DNA of 14,291 bases from positions 81,814-96,104 of the forward strand of contig PARQ01000022.1 of the NCBI GenBank assembly GCA_002711555.1, written 5' to 3'. Under the pieces are notes generated by a model. That model saw nothing but the letters and a program-made list of their open reading frames with translations. It was not told the origin of the DNA and did no database searches. Made by a program: the position numbers and the translations under genes. Below, in pieces: positions 1-6,998 of the stretch; within the stretch, counting starts at the first letter, position 1, and each line of letters begins with the position of its first letter. Origin of the DNA: Rhodospirillaceae bacterium (GTDB lineage: Bacteria > Pseudomonadota > Alphaproteobacteria > UBA8366).

Positions 1-1524
1 ACCGAACATTTTATTATGAAATTCAGAACGAACCAGCCCGTCACCGTGCTCGCCCGAGTGAGAACCTTTGTACTCGCGAACCATCGAGAAAGCTTCTTCG
101 GCTATTGCACGCATTTTTCTCGCCCCATCCTCTTCCTTTAGATTGATTACTGGGCGAACATGCAAGCATCCAACGGACGCATGGGCATACCAAGTCCCGT
201 GTGTACCATTTTTTTCGAAGACTTCAGTAAGTCGGCTGGTATATTCGGCCAAATCCTCCAATGGGACGGCACAATCCTCAATAAAAGAGATCGGTTTGCC
301 CGCTCCCTTCATTGACATCATGATGTTTAATCCGGATTTACGTACTTCCAGTATTTCTTTTTGATGTTTCGCGGTAATGACATCTACAACGGAGTTCGGA
401 AACCCTAGGTCACTCATCAAAACATCGAGCTCTTTTAAGTGTTCGAGTTGTTTACTTTCATCCTCACCAGCGAACTCAACTAGGAGCAAACTACCCGGCC
501 TTCCTCGGACAAACTTTTCGATCGTCGGTCGAAAGATTGGAATATCCAATGCCAAGTCCATCATTGTTCGGTCGACCAGTTCGACCGAGGTTGGATTAAG
601 TTTTACAATGTGTCGGGTTGTATCCATTGCCTTGTGGAAAGACGGAAAGTGGCAAATGCCTAGTACTTTTCGGGATGGTTGCCGATGAAGTTTGAGTTTT
701 ATCTGAGTTGAAAAGCCCAGTGTTCCTTCGGATCCGACAAGAAGATGGGCGAGGTTCACCCCTCCACCCCCTGGCCGATTTGAGGCACCCGGCACTAGAG
801 AGTCAATATTATAACCACCCACTCTGCGCATGAGGCGCGGAAAACGGGCGAGAATTTCATCTGCTTCCCGATTGCCAAACTCGAGCAACTGCCGCGCAAG
901 CTGTAGATAGGATTCAGGTAGATTAGCCTTTTCAATGTCAACAGGTAATTCGCCAAAATGGTGTTTTTCGCCGTTAGCGAGAATAGCATCAATAGCAATT
1001 ACGTTATCTCGCATAATACCATAACGAATAGAGCGTGAACCACAGCTATTATTGCCAGTCATTCCACCAATAGTGGCTCGGCTAGAGGTAGAAACATCAA
1101 CCATAAACATCAGGCCATGCGGGTTAAGAAGCCCATTTAACTGATCCAGCGCGATTCCGGGTTCTACTAAAATGCTTTCTGATGCCGGGTCAAATTCAAC
1201 AACTTTATTGAGATGTTTGCTCACATCGAGGACCAACGCCTCACCGATGGTTTGGCCAGATTGAGATGTACCGCCGCCGCGTGGAAGAATTGGAATATCT
1301 TCCTCACGTGCGATTTCCATTGCTGCCTCAATATCTTCTACAGATTTAGGGACGATTACTCCAATAGGCTCTATCTGATAATGGGAAGCATCTGTGCTAT
1401 ATCGACCTCGGCTGAAACTATCAAACAGGACCTCACCCTCTAGTGAGTCCTCAAGTCTTGCAGCTACGGAGCTATCGCCGATGCGAGCTTTTCCTTGTGT
1501 GACTATTTGGTGTCGGAATGTCAT
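1..1524 (-). CDS. FAD-binding 2-hydroxyacid dehydrogenase (YdiJ / D-2-hydroxyglutarate dehydrogenase-like), N-terminal 508 residues, cut by window edge
   Basis: The frame is open from an ATG at 1524 to the window start, giving 508 residues without a stop. The order fits the GlcD/Dld/YdiJ oxidase group: an FAD-binding PCMH domain at about residues 52-190 (PRGGGTSQSGQT at 81-92, TIGGMTGNNSCGSRSIRYG at 151-169), GSEGTLGF at 264-271, then the FAD-oxidase C-terminal domain with SGEHGDG at 490-496. Such enzymes oxidise D-2-hydroxy acids (glycolate, D-lactate, D-2-hydroxyglutarate) to 2-oxo acids and pass electrons to a carrier. Long members with this N-terminus usually continue into a 4Fe-4S/CCG C-terminal half and total about 950-1000 residues. 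That half would lie outside the window, so it is expected but not seen. AGGA about 9 bases before the ATG supports the start. The gene is divergent from the aminotransferase operon. The substrate cannot be assigned. Confidence 0.88.
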   Translation of the reverse strand, partial: MTFRHQIVTQGKARIGDSSVAARLEDSLEGEVLFDSFSRGRYSTDASHYQIEPIGVIVPKSVEDIEAAMEIAREEDIPILPRGGGTSQSGQTIGEALVLDVSKHLNKVVEFDPASESILVEPGIALDQLNGLLNPHGLMFMVDVSTSSRATIGGMTGNNSCGSRSIRYGIMRDNVIAIDAILANGEKHHFGELPVDIEKANLPESYLQLARQLLEFGNREADEILARFPRLMRRVGGYNIDSLVPGASNRPGGGGVNLAHLLVGSEGTLGFSTQIKLKLHRQPSRKVLGICHFPSFHKAMDTTRHIVKLNPTSVELVDRTMMDLALDIPIFRPTIEKFVRGRPGSLLLVEFAGEDESKQLEHLKELDVLMSDLGFPNSVVDVITAKHQKEILEVRKSGLNIMMSMKGAGKPISFIEDCAVPLEDLAEYTSRLTEVFEKNGTHGTWYAHASVGCLHVRPVINLKEEDGARKMRAIAEEAFSMVREYKGSHSGEHGDGLVRSEFHNKMFG

Positions 1525-1575
1525 CCTTGGCTTTCCTGCATAAACTCTATTACAATAACATGGCAGAGCTGCAGA

Positions 1576-1585
1576 TTGTATGCAA
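1576..1585. promoter_or_regulatory. Putative GntR-type operator half of the divergent spacer (TTGTATGCAA)
   Basis: This is a ten-base palindrome with one mismatched pair, 52 bp upstream of the FAD-dehydrogenase ATG. Read leftward it is TTGCATACAA, and it overlaps a TACAAT word that could serve as that gene's -10 box, although no good -35 is visible. It resembles the better palindrome at 1659-1670. Sites built on GTATAC are typical of GntR regulators of the FadR/FCD group; assignment to that group is inference. Confidence 0.35.
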
Positions 1586-1628
1586 AAAAATTAAAAAACT
1601 GAAATAAATATGTAACAATATGATTTTA

Positions 1629-1657
1629 TTGATAATGTAATAAATAATAATTATTTA
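1629..1657 (+). promoter_or_regulatory. Candidate sigma70-like promoter of the aminotransferase operon
   Basis: TTGATA at 1629-1634 and TATTTA at 1652-1657 are separated by 17 bases. The -35 matches four of six consensus positions; the -10 is weaker and sits in very AT-rich DNA where such matches are easy to find. The expected transcription start, near 1664, falls inside the palindrome at 1659-1670, a normal arrangement for repression. The whole 1525-1706 spacer appears to be a divergent promoter region. Confidence 0.35.
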
Positions 1658-1658
1658 T

Positions 1659-1670
1659 TTTGTATACAAA
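1659..1670. promoter_or_regulatory. Perfect 12-bp palindrome TTTGTATACAAA, putative GntR-family operator
   Basis: TTTGTATACAAA is a perfect inverted repeat, 37 bp upstream of the aminotransferase ATG and just downstream of the candidate -10 box. Operators with a GTATAC core and T/A arms are common for FadR/FCD GntR regulators, for example the GGTATACC core of the hexuronate regulators UxuR and ExuR. Similar sites occur upstream of the other two units of the cluster (1576-1585 and 7061-7068). No regulator gene is present in the window. Confidence 0.5.
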
Positions 1671-1706
1671 TTGAGCGTTTAAGAAATTAATTAGGGAAAA
1701 CACGGT

Positions 1707-2891
1707 ATGAGCTATAGGAGTGGTCGTCATTTTCTCCAAATTCCTGGTCCTTCAAATACACCCGAACGAATCCTAAGAGCGATCGACAGTGCAGTAATGG
1801 ATCACAGAGGCCCTGAATTCGGCGTCATGGCACGTTCGCTGCTTGATGAATTAAAACTGATCTTCAATACAGAAGATGAGGTGCTAATTTTTCCTGCCTC
1901 CGGTACTGGGGCGTGGGAGGCGGCTTTGGTCAATACGTTATCACCCGGCGATCGCGTTGTCATGTACGAGTCTGGGCATTTTGCTACATTATGGAGAGAC
2001 CTCGCTAATCGTCTTGGCTTTCGTGCTGAATTTATTGATGGTGATTGGCGTAATCCTATAAATCCATCGCTGTTGGAGAATTTGCTCGCTGATGATAGCG
2101 CTGGCGAGATCAAGGCAGTCTGTATTGTGCATAACGAAACTTCTACGGGAATGGTTAACGATATTGGTGCAGTACGCAACGTTATGGATAGTTCCGGGCA
2201 TGATGCACTCTTGATGGTTGATACAATATCCGGGCTGGGGTCGATAGAGTACAGCCATGATAAATGGGGGGTCGATGTTACCATTGCGGGCTCGCAGAAG
2301 GGCTTAATGATGCCGCCTGGGCTGAGCTTTAATGCAATCAGTGCAAAGGCAAAGGAACTTAGCAAATATTCCAAGACTGCTAAATCCTACTGGTCTTGGG
2401 CAGAAATGCTCAAGATGAATGAGACCGGTTATTTTCCATACACGCCTGCCACTAACCTTCTTTATGGTTTAAAGGAAGCGATCACTATGCTTAACGAAGA
2501 GGGCTTGGAGAACGTATTTGCTCGCCATGCACGCCTTGCGGAGGCTACAAGGCGCGCGGTACGCGCGTGGGATTTAGAAATCGTCTGTTCGGACAATGAA
2601 GCTCGCTCAAATGTGTTAACTGCTATTTACGTACCTGAAGGGCACAATGCTGATGCACTACGCTCAGTTATTCTCGAAAATTTCAATATGTCACTTGGTA
2701 ATGGACTAGGAAAGGTGGCAGGGAAAGTATTCAGAATTGGGCATCTTGGAGATTTCAACGAGCTGATGCTATCGGGCACGCTCTGTGGGGTTGAGATGGG
2801 GTTAGGGTTGTCCGGAATACCCCACAAAAAAAATGGTGTTTCTGTGGCTTTAGACTATCTCGCCCACGGTGGCAACGCCGCGCCGGAGTAA
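1707..2891 (+). CDS. Class V PLP aminotransferase, serine/aspartate-glyoxylate aminotransferase type
   Basis: The 394-residue protein has the usual family length. It is a fold-type I PLP enzyme of the alanine/serine-glyoxylate aminotransferase group, which transfers an amino group to glyoxylate to give glycine. Visible landmarks are IPGPSNTPE at 12-20, SGTGAWEAA at 65-73 (PLP phosphate contact), HNETSTG at 142-148, VDTISGLGS at 171-179 with the ring-contacting Asp172, and SQKG around the Schiff-base Lys198. The C-terminal GLGKVAGKVFRIGHLG block is also typical. It closely resembles both serine-glyoxylate aminotransferases and BhcA, the aspartate-glyoxylate aminotransferase of the beta-hydroxyaspartate cycle, and sequence inspection does not separate the two. 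No bhcB, bhcC or bhcD lies nearby. It is the first gene of an operon; the crotonase gene starts 6 bp after its stop. The Shine-Dalgarno is weak (AGGGA near 1693). Confidence 0.9.
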   Translation: MSYRSGRHFLQIPGPSNTPERILRAIDSAVMDHRGPEFGVMARSLLDELKLIFNTEDEVLIFPASGTGAWEAALVNTLSPGDRVVMYESGHFATLWRDLANRLGFRAEFIDGDWRNPINPSLLENLLADDSAGEIKAVCIVHNETSTGMVNDIGAVRNVMDSSGHDALLMVDTISGLGSIEYSHDKWGVDVTIAGSQKGLMMPPGLSFNAISAKAKELSKYSKTAKSYWSWAEMLKMNETGYFPYTPATNLLYGLKEAITMLNEEGLENVFARHARLAEATRRAVRAWDLEIVCSDNEARSNVLTAIYVPEGHNADALRSVILENFNMSLGNGLGKVAGKVFRIGHLGDFNELMLSGTLCGVEMGLGLSGIPHKKNGVSVALDYLAHGGNAAPE

Positions 2892-2897
2892 AATTTC

Positions 2898-3677
2898 ATG
2901 ACTAAGAAAATAACTAGTCATCAAGACGGTTGCATCGCCACGGTTGTGTTGGATAATCCAAAGAAGCTTAATGCAATTGATTTAGAGATGTGGACTGGCC
3001 TTGGTAAAACTATGGCTAACCTTTCAAAAAATACTGAGTTGAGATGCATTGTTCTGCGTGGCGCTGGCGGACAAGCTTTTGCAGCTGGTGCTGATATCTC
3101 ACGTTTCGCTGAGGAGCGCTCTACCCCAGAGCAAGCCGCAGAATATCATCGCGTTATTGATATTGCTATGGATGCCATTTACGGATGCCTACACCCGACA
3201 GTTGCACTGATAGAGGGGGTTTGTGTTGGTGGTGGTCTTGAAGTGGCCGCTTGCTGTGATATGCGTATTTGCGGGAAGTCTAGCCGTTTTGGTGTTCCTA
3301 TAAAAAAGCTCGGCATTACAATGCACTACGGTGAGCTTTCTCGTGTTATGCAGATTATTGGGCCAGCCGCAGCTCGGGAACTGTTGTTAGAGGGGCAAGT
3401 TTTCGGTGCTGAGAGGGCAAAGGAAATAGGTTTTGTAAATCGAGTTGTCGACGACCGGGCGGTTTCGGCGGAAGCATTTGAAGCTGCACGCCGTATTGCA
3501 GACGGCGCGCCAATCGCTCAACGCTTGAATAAGAAGTTCATTAGCCGTCTTTGTGACCCAGAACCAATCAAGCCATTAGAACACGAAGAGACTTATCACA
3601 CCATGACAACTGACGATTTCAGGGAAGGAATAAATGCCTTCCTGTCCAAGCGGCGTCCTATTTTTAAGGGGCGCTGA
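2898..3677 (+). CDS. Enoyl-CoA hydratase/isomerase (crotonase) family protein lacking the second catalytic glutamate
   Basis: The 259-residue length is standard for a single-domain crotonase. The oxyanion-hole segments are intact: FAAGADI at 61-67 and GGGLEVA at 111-117. Glu115 matches the first catalytic glutamate of classical enoyl-CoA hydratase (Glu144 in the rat enzyme). In the block that normally reads FGxPExxLG the sequence is FGVPIKKLG (131-139), so the second glutamate (rat Glu164) is replaced by Ile135. A CoA thioester substrate is therefore likely, but simple hydration is doubtful; isomerase, decarboxylase, racemase-like or hydrolase chemistry is equally possible. The KRRPIFKGR tail is typical of the family. 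GGAG at 2885-2888, overlapping the end of the aminotransferase gene, serves the ATG. Expression with the glyoxylate aminotransferase is expected. Confidence 0.88.
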   Translation: MTKKITSHQDGCIATVVLDNPKKLNAIDLEMWTGLGKTMANLSKNTELRCIVLRGAGGQAFAAGADISRFAEERSTPEQAAEYHRVIDIAMDAIYGCLHPTVALIEGVCVGGGLEVAACCDMRICGKSSRFGVPIKKLGITMHYGELSRVMQIIGPAAARELLLEGQVFGAERAKEIGFVNRVVDDRAVSAEAFEAARRIADGAPIAQRLNKKFISRLCDPEPIKPLEHEETYHTMTTDDFREGINAFLSKRRPIFKGR

Positions 3678-3696
3678 GGATTTTGTGGACAGTTTT

Positions 3697-3723
3697 ATCT
3701 GGTGCTTTCATGTGAGCACAGAT
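3697..3723. other. Imperfect hairpin between the crotonase and FAA-hydrolase genes
   Basis: ATCT and GTGCT (with one bulged G) pair with AGCAC and AGAT across an 8-base loop beginning TTCA. There is no T-run after it, so it is not a convincing intrinsic terminator. It could process or stabilise the operon mRNA. The TGCTTTCA word at 3703-3710 recurs in two other intergenic hairpins (4691-4709 and 6999-7025). The rest of the 127-bp spacer shows nothing except the downstream ribosome binding site. Confidence 0.4.
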
Positions 3724-3804
3724 AATTGCAGTTTAATCGGAAAAGAATAGCCTTTGCTTTGACTTCCTGCGGGTGGGGCTATCTTCACTGGGAGATAAAT
3801 AAAC

Positions 3805-4665
3805 ATGCGACTTCTTGCATATGAAAAAAAGGGCAAGCCGGCTATTGGGCTTCGACGAAACGAGGATCTGGTAGATATATCTGAGGCAGCTCCAGATTTA
3901 CCTTTGGATATGGGTGCGCTTCTCGCGGCACCGGTTGAAGGGCGTTTGCAAGATGTTCTTGATAATCCGCCGTCGCACTCTGTTCACCCTCTCTCAGGAA
4001 TTAAGTACTTTCCGCCGGTCTGGAACCCAGGCAAAATTATTTGCGTTGGGCTTAACTATGAGAATCATGCGGCGGAAACTAAACTGGAGAAACCTGATTA
4101 TCCTATACTTTTTCCGAGGTTTAAATCAACGTTAGTGGCTCACGAACAGCCCCTCATCGCACCTAAGGCATCCAAAGAGTTTGATTATGAGGCAGAGTTG
4201 GTGGTCGTGATCGGTAAAAATGGGCGTAACATTGAAAGGGCCAACGCACTTGATATGGTGTCAGCATATTCGATTTTTAATGAAGGTTCGGTGCGTGACT
4301 TTCAATTCAAAAGTCCAACTTGGACATCTGGAAAAAATTTTGACGCCTCTGGAGGGTTTGGTCCTGAGTTGGTGACTATCGATGAGCTGCCGCCTGGAGC
4401 TCGAGGGCTTGGAATCCAGACCCATCTAAATAATGAGTTGCTCCAAGATGGTAATACTGCAGATATGATGTTCGATGTTTCCGAGCTGATACACGAAATT
4501 ACCAAGGTCATGACGCTAGAGGCTGGCGACTTAATTGTTTCTGGCACACCTCCTGGTGTCGGATTTGTTCGAAATCCTCCAATTTTTATGACACCAGGCG
4601 ATATTTGTGAAATTTCAATAGAGGGCATTGGCACCCTTCGTAACCCAATAAGCGCTGAGGTTTGA
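3805..4665 (+). CDS. Fumarylacetoacetate hydrolase (FAA) family protein
   Basis: The 286-residue protein has a short N-terminal domain (about 1-70) followed by the FAH catalytic fold. Signature blocks are ICVGLNYENHAAET at 79-92, FDYEAELVVVIG at 126-137 with metal ligands Glu129 and Glu131, GKNFD at 176-180 and SGTPPGVGF near 248-256. The third metal position, 29 residues after Glu131, is Glu160 in FNEGSVRDFQ instead of the usual Asp of NDVSARD; I recall this as a subfamily variant, not a defect. Known activities in the family are cleavage of 2,4-dioxo acids to pyruvate plus a second acid, oxaloacetate decarboxylation or tautomerisation, and isomerisation of hydroxymuconates. The neighbourhood makes a 2,4-dioxo acid or oxaloacetate attractive, but this is inference. 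GGGAGA at 3790-3795 supports the ATG. It is the last gene of the rightward operon. Confidence 0.9.
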   Translation: MRLLAYEKKGKPAIGLRRNEDLVDISEAAPDLPLDMGALLAAPVEGRLQDVLDNPPSHSVHPLSGIKYFPPVWNPGKIICVGLNYENHAAETKLEKPDYPILFPRFKSTLVAHEQPLIAPKASKEFDYEAELVVVIGKNGRNIERANALDMVSAYSIFNEGSVRDFQFKSPTWTSGKNFDASGGFGPELVTIDELPPGARGLGIQTHLNNELLQDGNTADMMFDVSELIHEITKVMTLEAGDLIVSGTPPGVGFVRNPPIFMTPGDICEISIEGIGTLRNPISAEV

Positions 4666-4690
4666 GGACATAGGTAGAAATCAAATTTAT

Positions 4691-4709
4691 TGTGCTTTCA
4701 GGCAGCACA
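4691..4709. other. Hairpin between convergent genes (TGTGCT / AGCACA)
   Basis: A 6-bp stem encloses the loop TTCAGGC in the 116-bp space between the FAA-hydrolase stop and the end of the leftward dehydrogenase gene. No U-tract follows on either strand, so it is at best a weak bidirectional terminator. A second small stem, AGCC-CTA-GGCT, lies near 4719-4729. The loop-side word TGCTTTCA at 4693-4700 is shared with the hairpins at 3697-3723 and 6999-7025. Confidence 0.4.
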
Positions 4710-4781
4710 TGCATTAAGAGCCCTAGGCTTTACAATATTTTAGGACTGTATCACTATCAGAGGCATGAGCCCATATACGGT

Positions 4782-5723
4782 CTATTTTTTTCGATCACAA
4801 TCCAAGACTCTTCGAACATTAGCAACAGTTACCGCGCCAGTTTTTATATCTGCTTCCTCAGTCGCCCATGCAACGTGGGGTGTAATTAAGAGGTTCGGCA
4901 CCTCGTAAAACTCAGCTCCCGACTTTTGGTCAAGTGGCTCATATTCAAAGACATCCAATGCGGCTCCGCCAAGCTTACTGGACTTCAATCCAGCGATTAT
5001 TGCTTTTTCGTCAACAACACCACCTCTTGAGGCGTTGATTACAATCGTGCCTGTACGCATTCGCGCAATAGCGGTCTCATCAATCATATGGTATGTATCG
5101 TTATTGAGCGGAACATGACAGCTTATGACGTCGTTTGTCGTGATGATCTCATCAAGTGTGGCTTGCTTAGCGATACTCCAGATAGGGTCATTGTGATTGA
5201 TGAAAGGGTCGAACGCCATTACCTGCATGCCTAAAGCTTTTGCGCGTGTAGCTACCTCTCGAGAAATAGCTCCATATCCAATTAGCCCAAAATTTCGTCC
5301 CGCGGCTTCTAACCCCATAAGTTCATTGCGAGGCCATTCACCTGCTATGACACGTTCACTCACATTAAAAATACCACGTTTTAGGAGCAGCAGCATTGCA
5401 GCTATTGAGTATTCAGCAACTGAGATGGAATTAGCTCCAATAGCAGGACAAACTTGGATACCTTGTTCCCGACATGCTTCGGTATCAATGTTGTCGAGAC
5501 CTACTCCGAGGCGCCCTATAACCTGAATGTTAGGTCCAGATTTCAAAAGTTTGGAGGTGACCTGTGTGCGATTTCGCACAATTAATGCGCGGCAATCTTG
5601 AAGCAAAATTGGCAAGTTTTGTTGTTGGTCCACAAGCGTTGGATCAAAGTGCACCTGGTAATCTTGAGACAAGTTCTGAACTGTCGCATCATCGACAAAT
5701 TCTGTTATCACAATTTCTGCCAT
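4782..5723 (-). CDS. D-isomer-specific NAD(P)-dependent 2-hydroxyacid dehydrogenase
   Basis: The 313-residue length fits the family. The substrate domain comprises roughly residues 1-100 and 285-313, with a Rossmann NAD domain between them. Landmarks are RLGVGLDNID at 71-80, the dinucleotide loop GLIGYGAIS at 146-154 (the third glycine of GxGxxG is Ser154), NASRGGVVDE at 230-239 with catalytic Arg233, DVFEYEP with Glu262, and TPHVAW with His283. The Arg-Glu-His set is complete. The family includes phosphoglycerate dehydrogenase, hydroxypyruvate/glyoxylate reductases and (S)-sulfolactate dehydrogenase SlcC. From memory the N-terminus and overall pattern are closest to SlcC, but no sulfolactate lyase gene is here and the substrate is unknown. 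It is second in a leftward pair; GAGGG at 5734-5738, its likely ribosome binding site, lies inside the last codons of the tarD-like gene 7 bp upstream. Confidence 0.9.
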   Translation of the reverse strand: MAEIVITEFVDDATVQNLSQDYQVHFDPTLVDQQQNLPILLQDCRALIVRNRTQVTSKLLKSGPNIQVIGRLGVGLDNIDTEACREQGIQVCPAIGANSISVAEYSIAAMLLLLKRGIFNVSERVIAGEWPRNELMGLEAAGRNFGLIGYGAISREVATRAKALGMQVMAFDPFINHNDPIWSIAKQATLDEIITTNDVISCHVPLNNDTYHMIDETAIARMRTGTIVINASRGGVVDEKAIIAGLKSSKLGGAALDVFEYEPLDQKSGAEFYEVPNLLITPHVAWATEEADIKTGAVTVANVRRVLDCDRKK

Positions 5724-5730
5724 AAGCTTA

Positions 5731-6942
5731 CTACCCTCGTGTTAGGCGACTGAATAGACTAAATATTTCGGACTTTAACTCGATACCTATTCCAGGCACT
5801 TCAGGCACTTTGGTCAAGCCATTTTCAATTAATACGTTATCAGCGAACCCTCCGAAGGGTTTAAATACAAGTGGATAAGACTCCGTGCCCCCTAACTGCA
5901 AGCCGGCTGCCATATTGAGGCCCAGTTGATGTCCTCCGTGTGGCACATGGCGTTTCTTTGCCCAGCCTAGTGGTTTTAATATATTGATTGTATGAAGGTA
6001 TTCAGTGAGGCCATACCCTAGTGCTGGGTCCATCTGGATCCAGTCAGAATTTGGACGTAAGCCGCCGTATAGAGCGAAATTGACCACGTCTTGATGAGAA
6101 AGAGAATTCTCCCCAATCGCGATTGCACCATCATATTGAGATGTTAATTCTCTGTGCAGTTCGTAATCTAGAGGATCCCCTGGCTCTTCATACCATGCAA
6201 GGCCTAGCGGCTCGATTTCTTTTGCATATTCAAGGGCCTCAGAAAGTCCGAATTTACCGTTAGCATCTACTGCTAAATGTTCGCCTTTATCACCTAATAT
6301 TTTGAGAACGGCCTCGATACGTGCCATGTCTTTTGAAAGGCTGGTACCTCCGATTTTCATTTTCAATATTCGGTATCCCAAGTCCAGATAGCGTTGCATT
6401 TCCTCGCAGAGGCCATCGATTTCACGACCGTCGTAATAATATCCACCACCTGGGTAAACCAAAACTTCCTCGTCAAATTTTCCGTTGTTAAACTTATCGG
6501 AAAGTAACTTCCAAAGCGGTTTTTCTTCAATTTTCGCAACAGCGTCCCAAACTGCCATGTCAATTACTGCAGCCGCAACTGCACGATCTCCGTGACCGCC
6601 GGGCTTCTCATTTGCCAGCATTGTTGTTTGAATCTTCAGTGGATCGAGAATTCCGCGATCATCTAACAATTCTTTTGGTGGCGTTTCTTTTATGCGAGGG
6701 ATGAGACGCTCGCGAAGGATACCCCCTTGAGCATATCGTCCATTCGAGCCAAAGCCGTAACCAATAACCGTTTCGCCATTTCGGACTTGATCCGTCACCA
6801 AAGCTACAATGCTGGTGGTCATTTTTGAAAAATCGATGACGGCATTCCGCATCGACGATTGAATTTTTTCGGTGCTTTCAAATATGTTGAGGATCTGCAT
6901 CTTATTTTTTAGGTCGTTTGAAACTACCCTCTTTAAAGACAT
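5731..6942 (-). CDS. tarD: Enolase-superfamily acid-sugar dehydratase, D-tartrate dehydratase-like
   Basis: At 403 residues, this frame closely follows the remembered sequence of Bradyrhizobium D-tartrate dehydratase TarD along its length, for example RNAVIDFSKMTTS at 32-44, GYGFGSNGRYAQGG at 61-74 and NEKPGGHGDR at 111-120. The catalytic set is intact: KMK at 194-196, metal ligands Asp226, Glu252 and Glu278, and His335 in VPHGGHQ. These sit about 12-13 residues after the TarD equivalents. TarD removes water from D-tartrate to give oxaloacetate via its enol. Substrates in this superfamily shift easily, so another acid sugar is possible. The first 14 residues have no family counterpart, and Met15 (ATG at 6898-6900) is an equally likely start; neither start has a good ribosome binding site. 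It is the first gene of a leftward pair with the 2-hydroxyacid dehydrogenase. A GTATAC element lies 119 bp upstream. Confidence 0.87.
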   Translation of the reverse strand: MSLKRVVSNDLKNKMQILNIFESTEKIQSSMRNAVIDFSKMTTSIVALVTDQVRNGETVIGYGFGSNGRYAQGGILRERLIPRIKETPPKELLDDRGILDPLKIQTTMLANEKPGGHGDRAVAAAVIDMAVWDAVAKIEEKPLWKLLSDKFNNGKFDEEVLVYPGGGYYYDGREIDGLCEEMQRYLDLGYRILKMKIGGTSLSKDMARIEAVLKILGDKGEHLAVDANGKFGLSEALEYAKEIEPLGLAWYEEPGDPLDYELHRELTSQYDGAIAIGENSLSHQDVVNFALYGGLRPNSDWIQMDPALGYGLTEYLHTINILKPLGWAKKRHVPHGGHQLGLNMAAGLQLGGTESYPLVFKPFGGFADNVLIENGLTKVPEVPGIGIELKSEIFSLFSRLTRG

Positions 6943-6998
6943 CCTAGGTTATTAGTCAACGCGTCGCACCGTGAGGCACGGCCTTGCGCCGGTGGAGT

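Noticed and set aside
68..688. Rightward open frames opposite the FAD dehydrogenase
   Set aside because: The leftward frame is continuous over 508 residues with clear FAD-oxidase motifs; the opposite frames are low-complexity shadows.
1802..2374. A 190-codon open frame antisense to the aminotransferase gene
   Set aside because: It lies wholly inside a well-supported gene, has no family features and is rich in Ser and Pro, as expected of a shadow frame.
1707..2891. A complete beta-hydroxyaspartate cycle (bhcABCD)
   Set aside because: The aminotransferase resembles BhcA, but no PLP dehydratase, aldolase or iminosuccinate reductase is adjacent.
4666..4781. An intrinsic terminator between the convergent genes
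   Set aside because: Small hairpins exist, but none is followed by a U-tract on either strand.
4782..5723. A sulfolactate degradation cluster
   Set aside because: The dehydrogenase recalls SlcC, but no suyA/suyB-like lyase, comC or sulfonate transporter is in the window.
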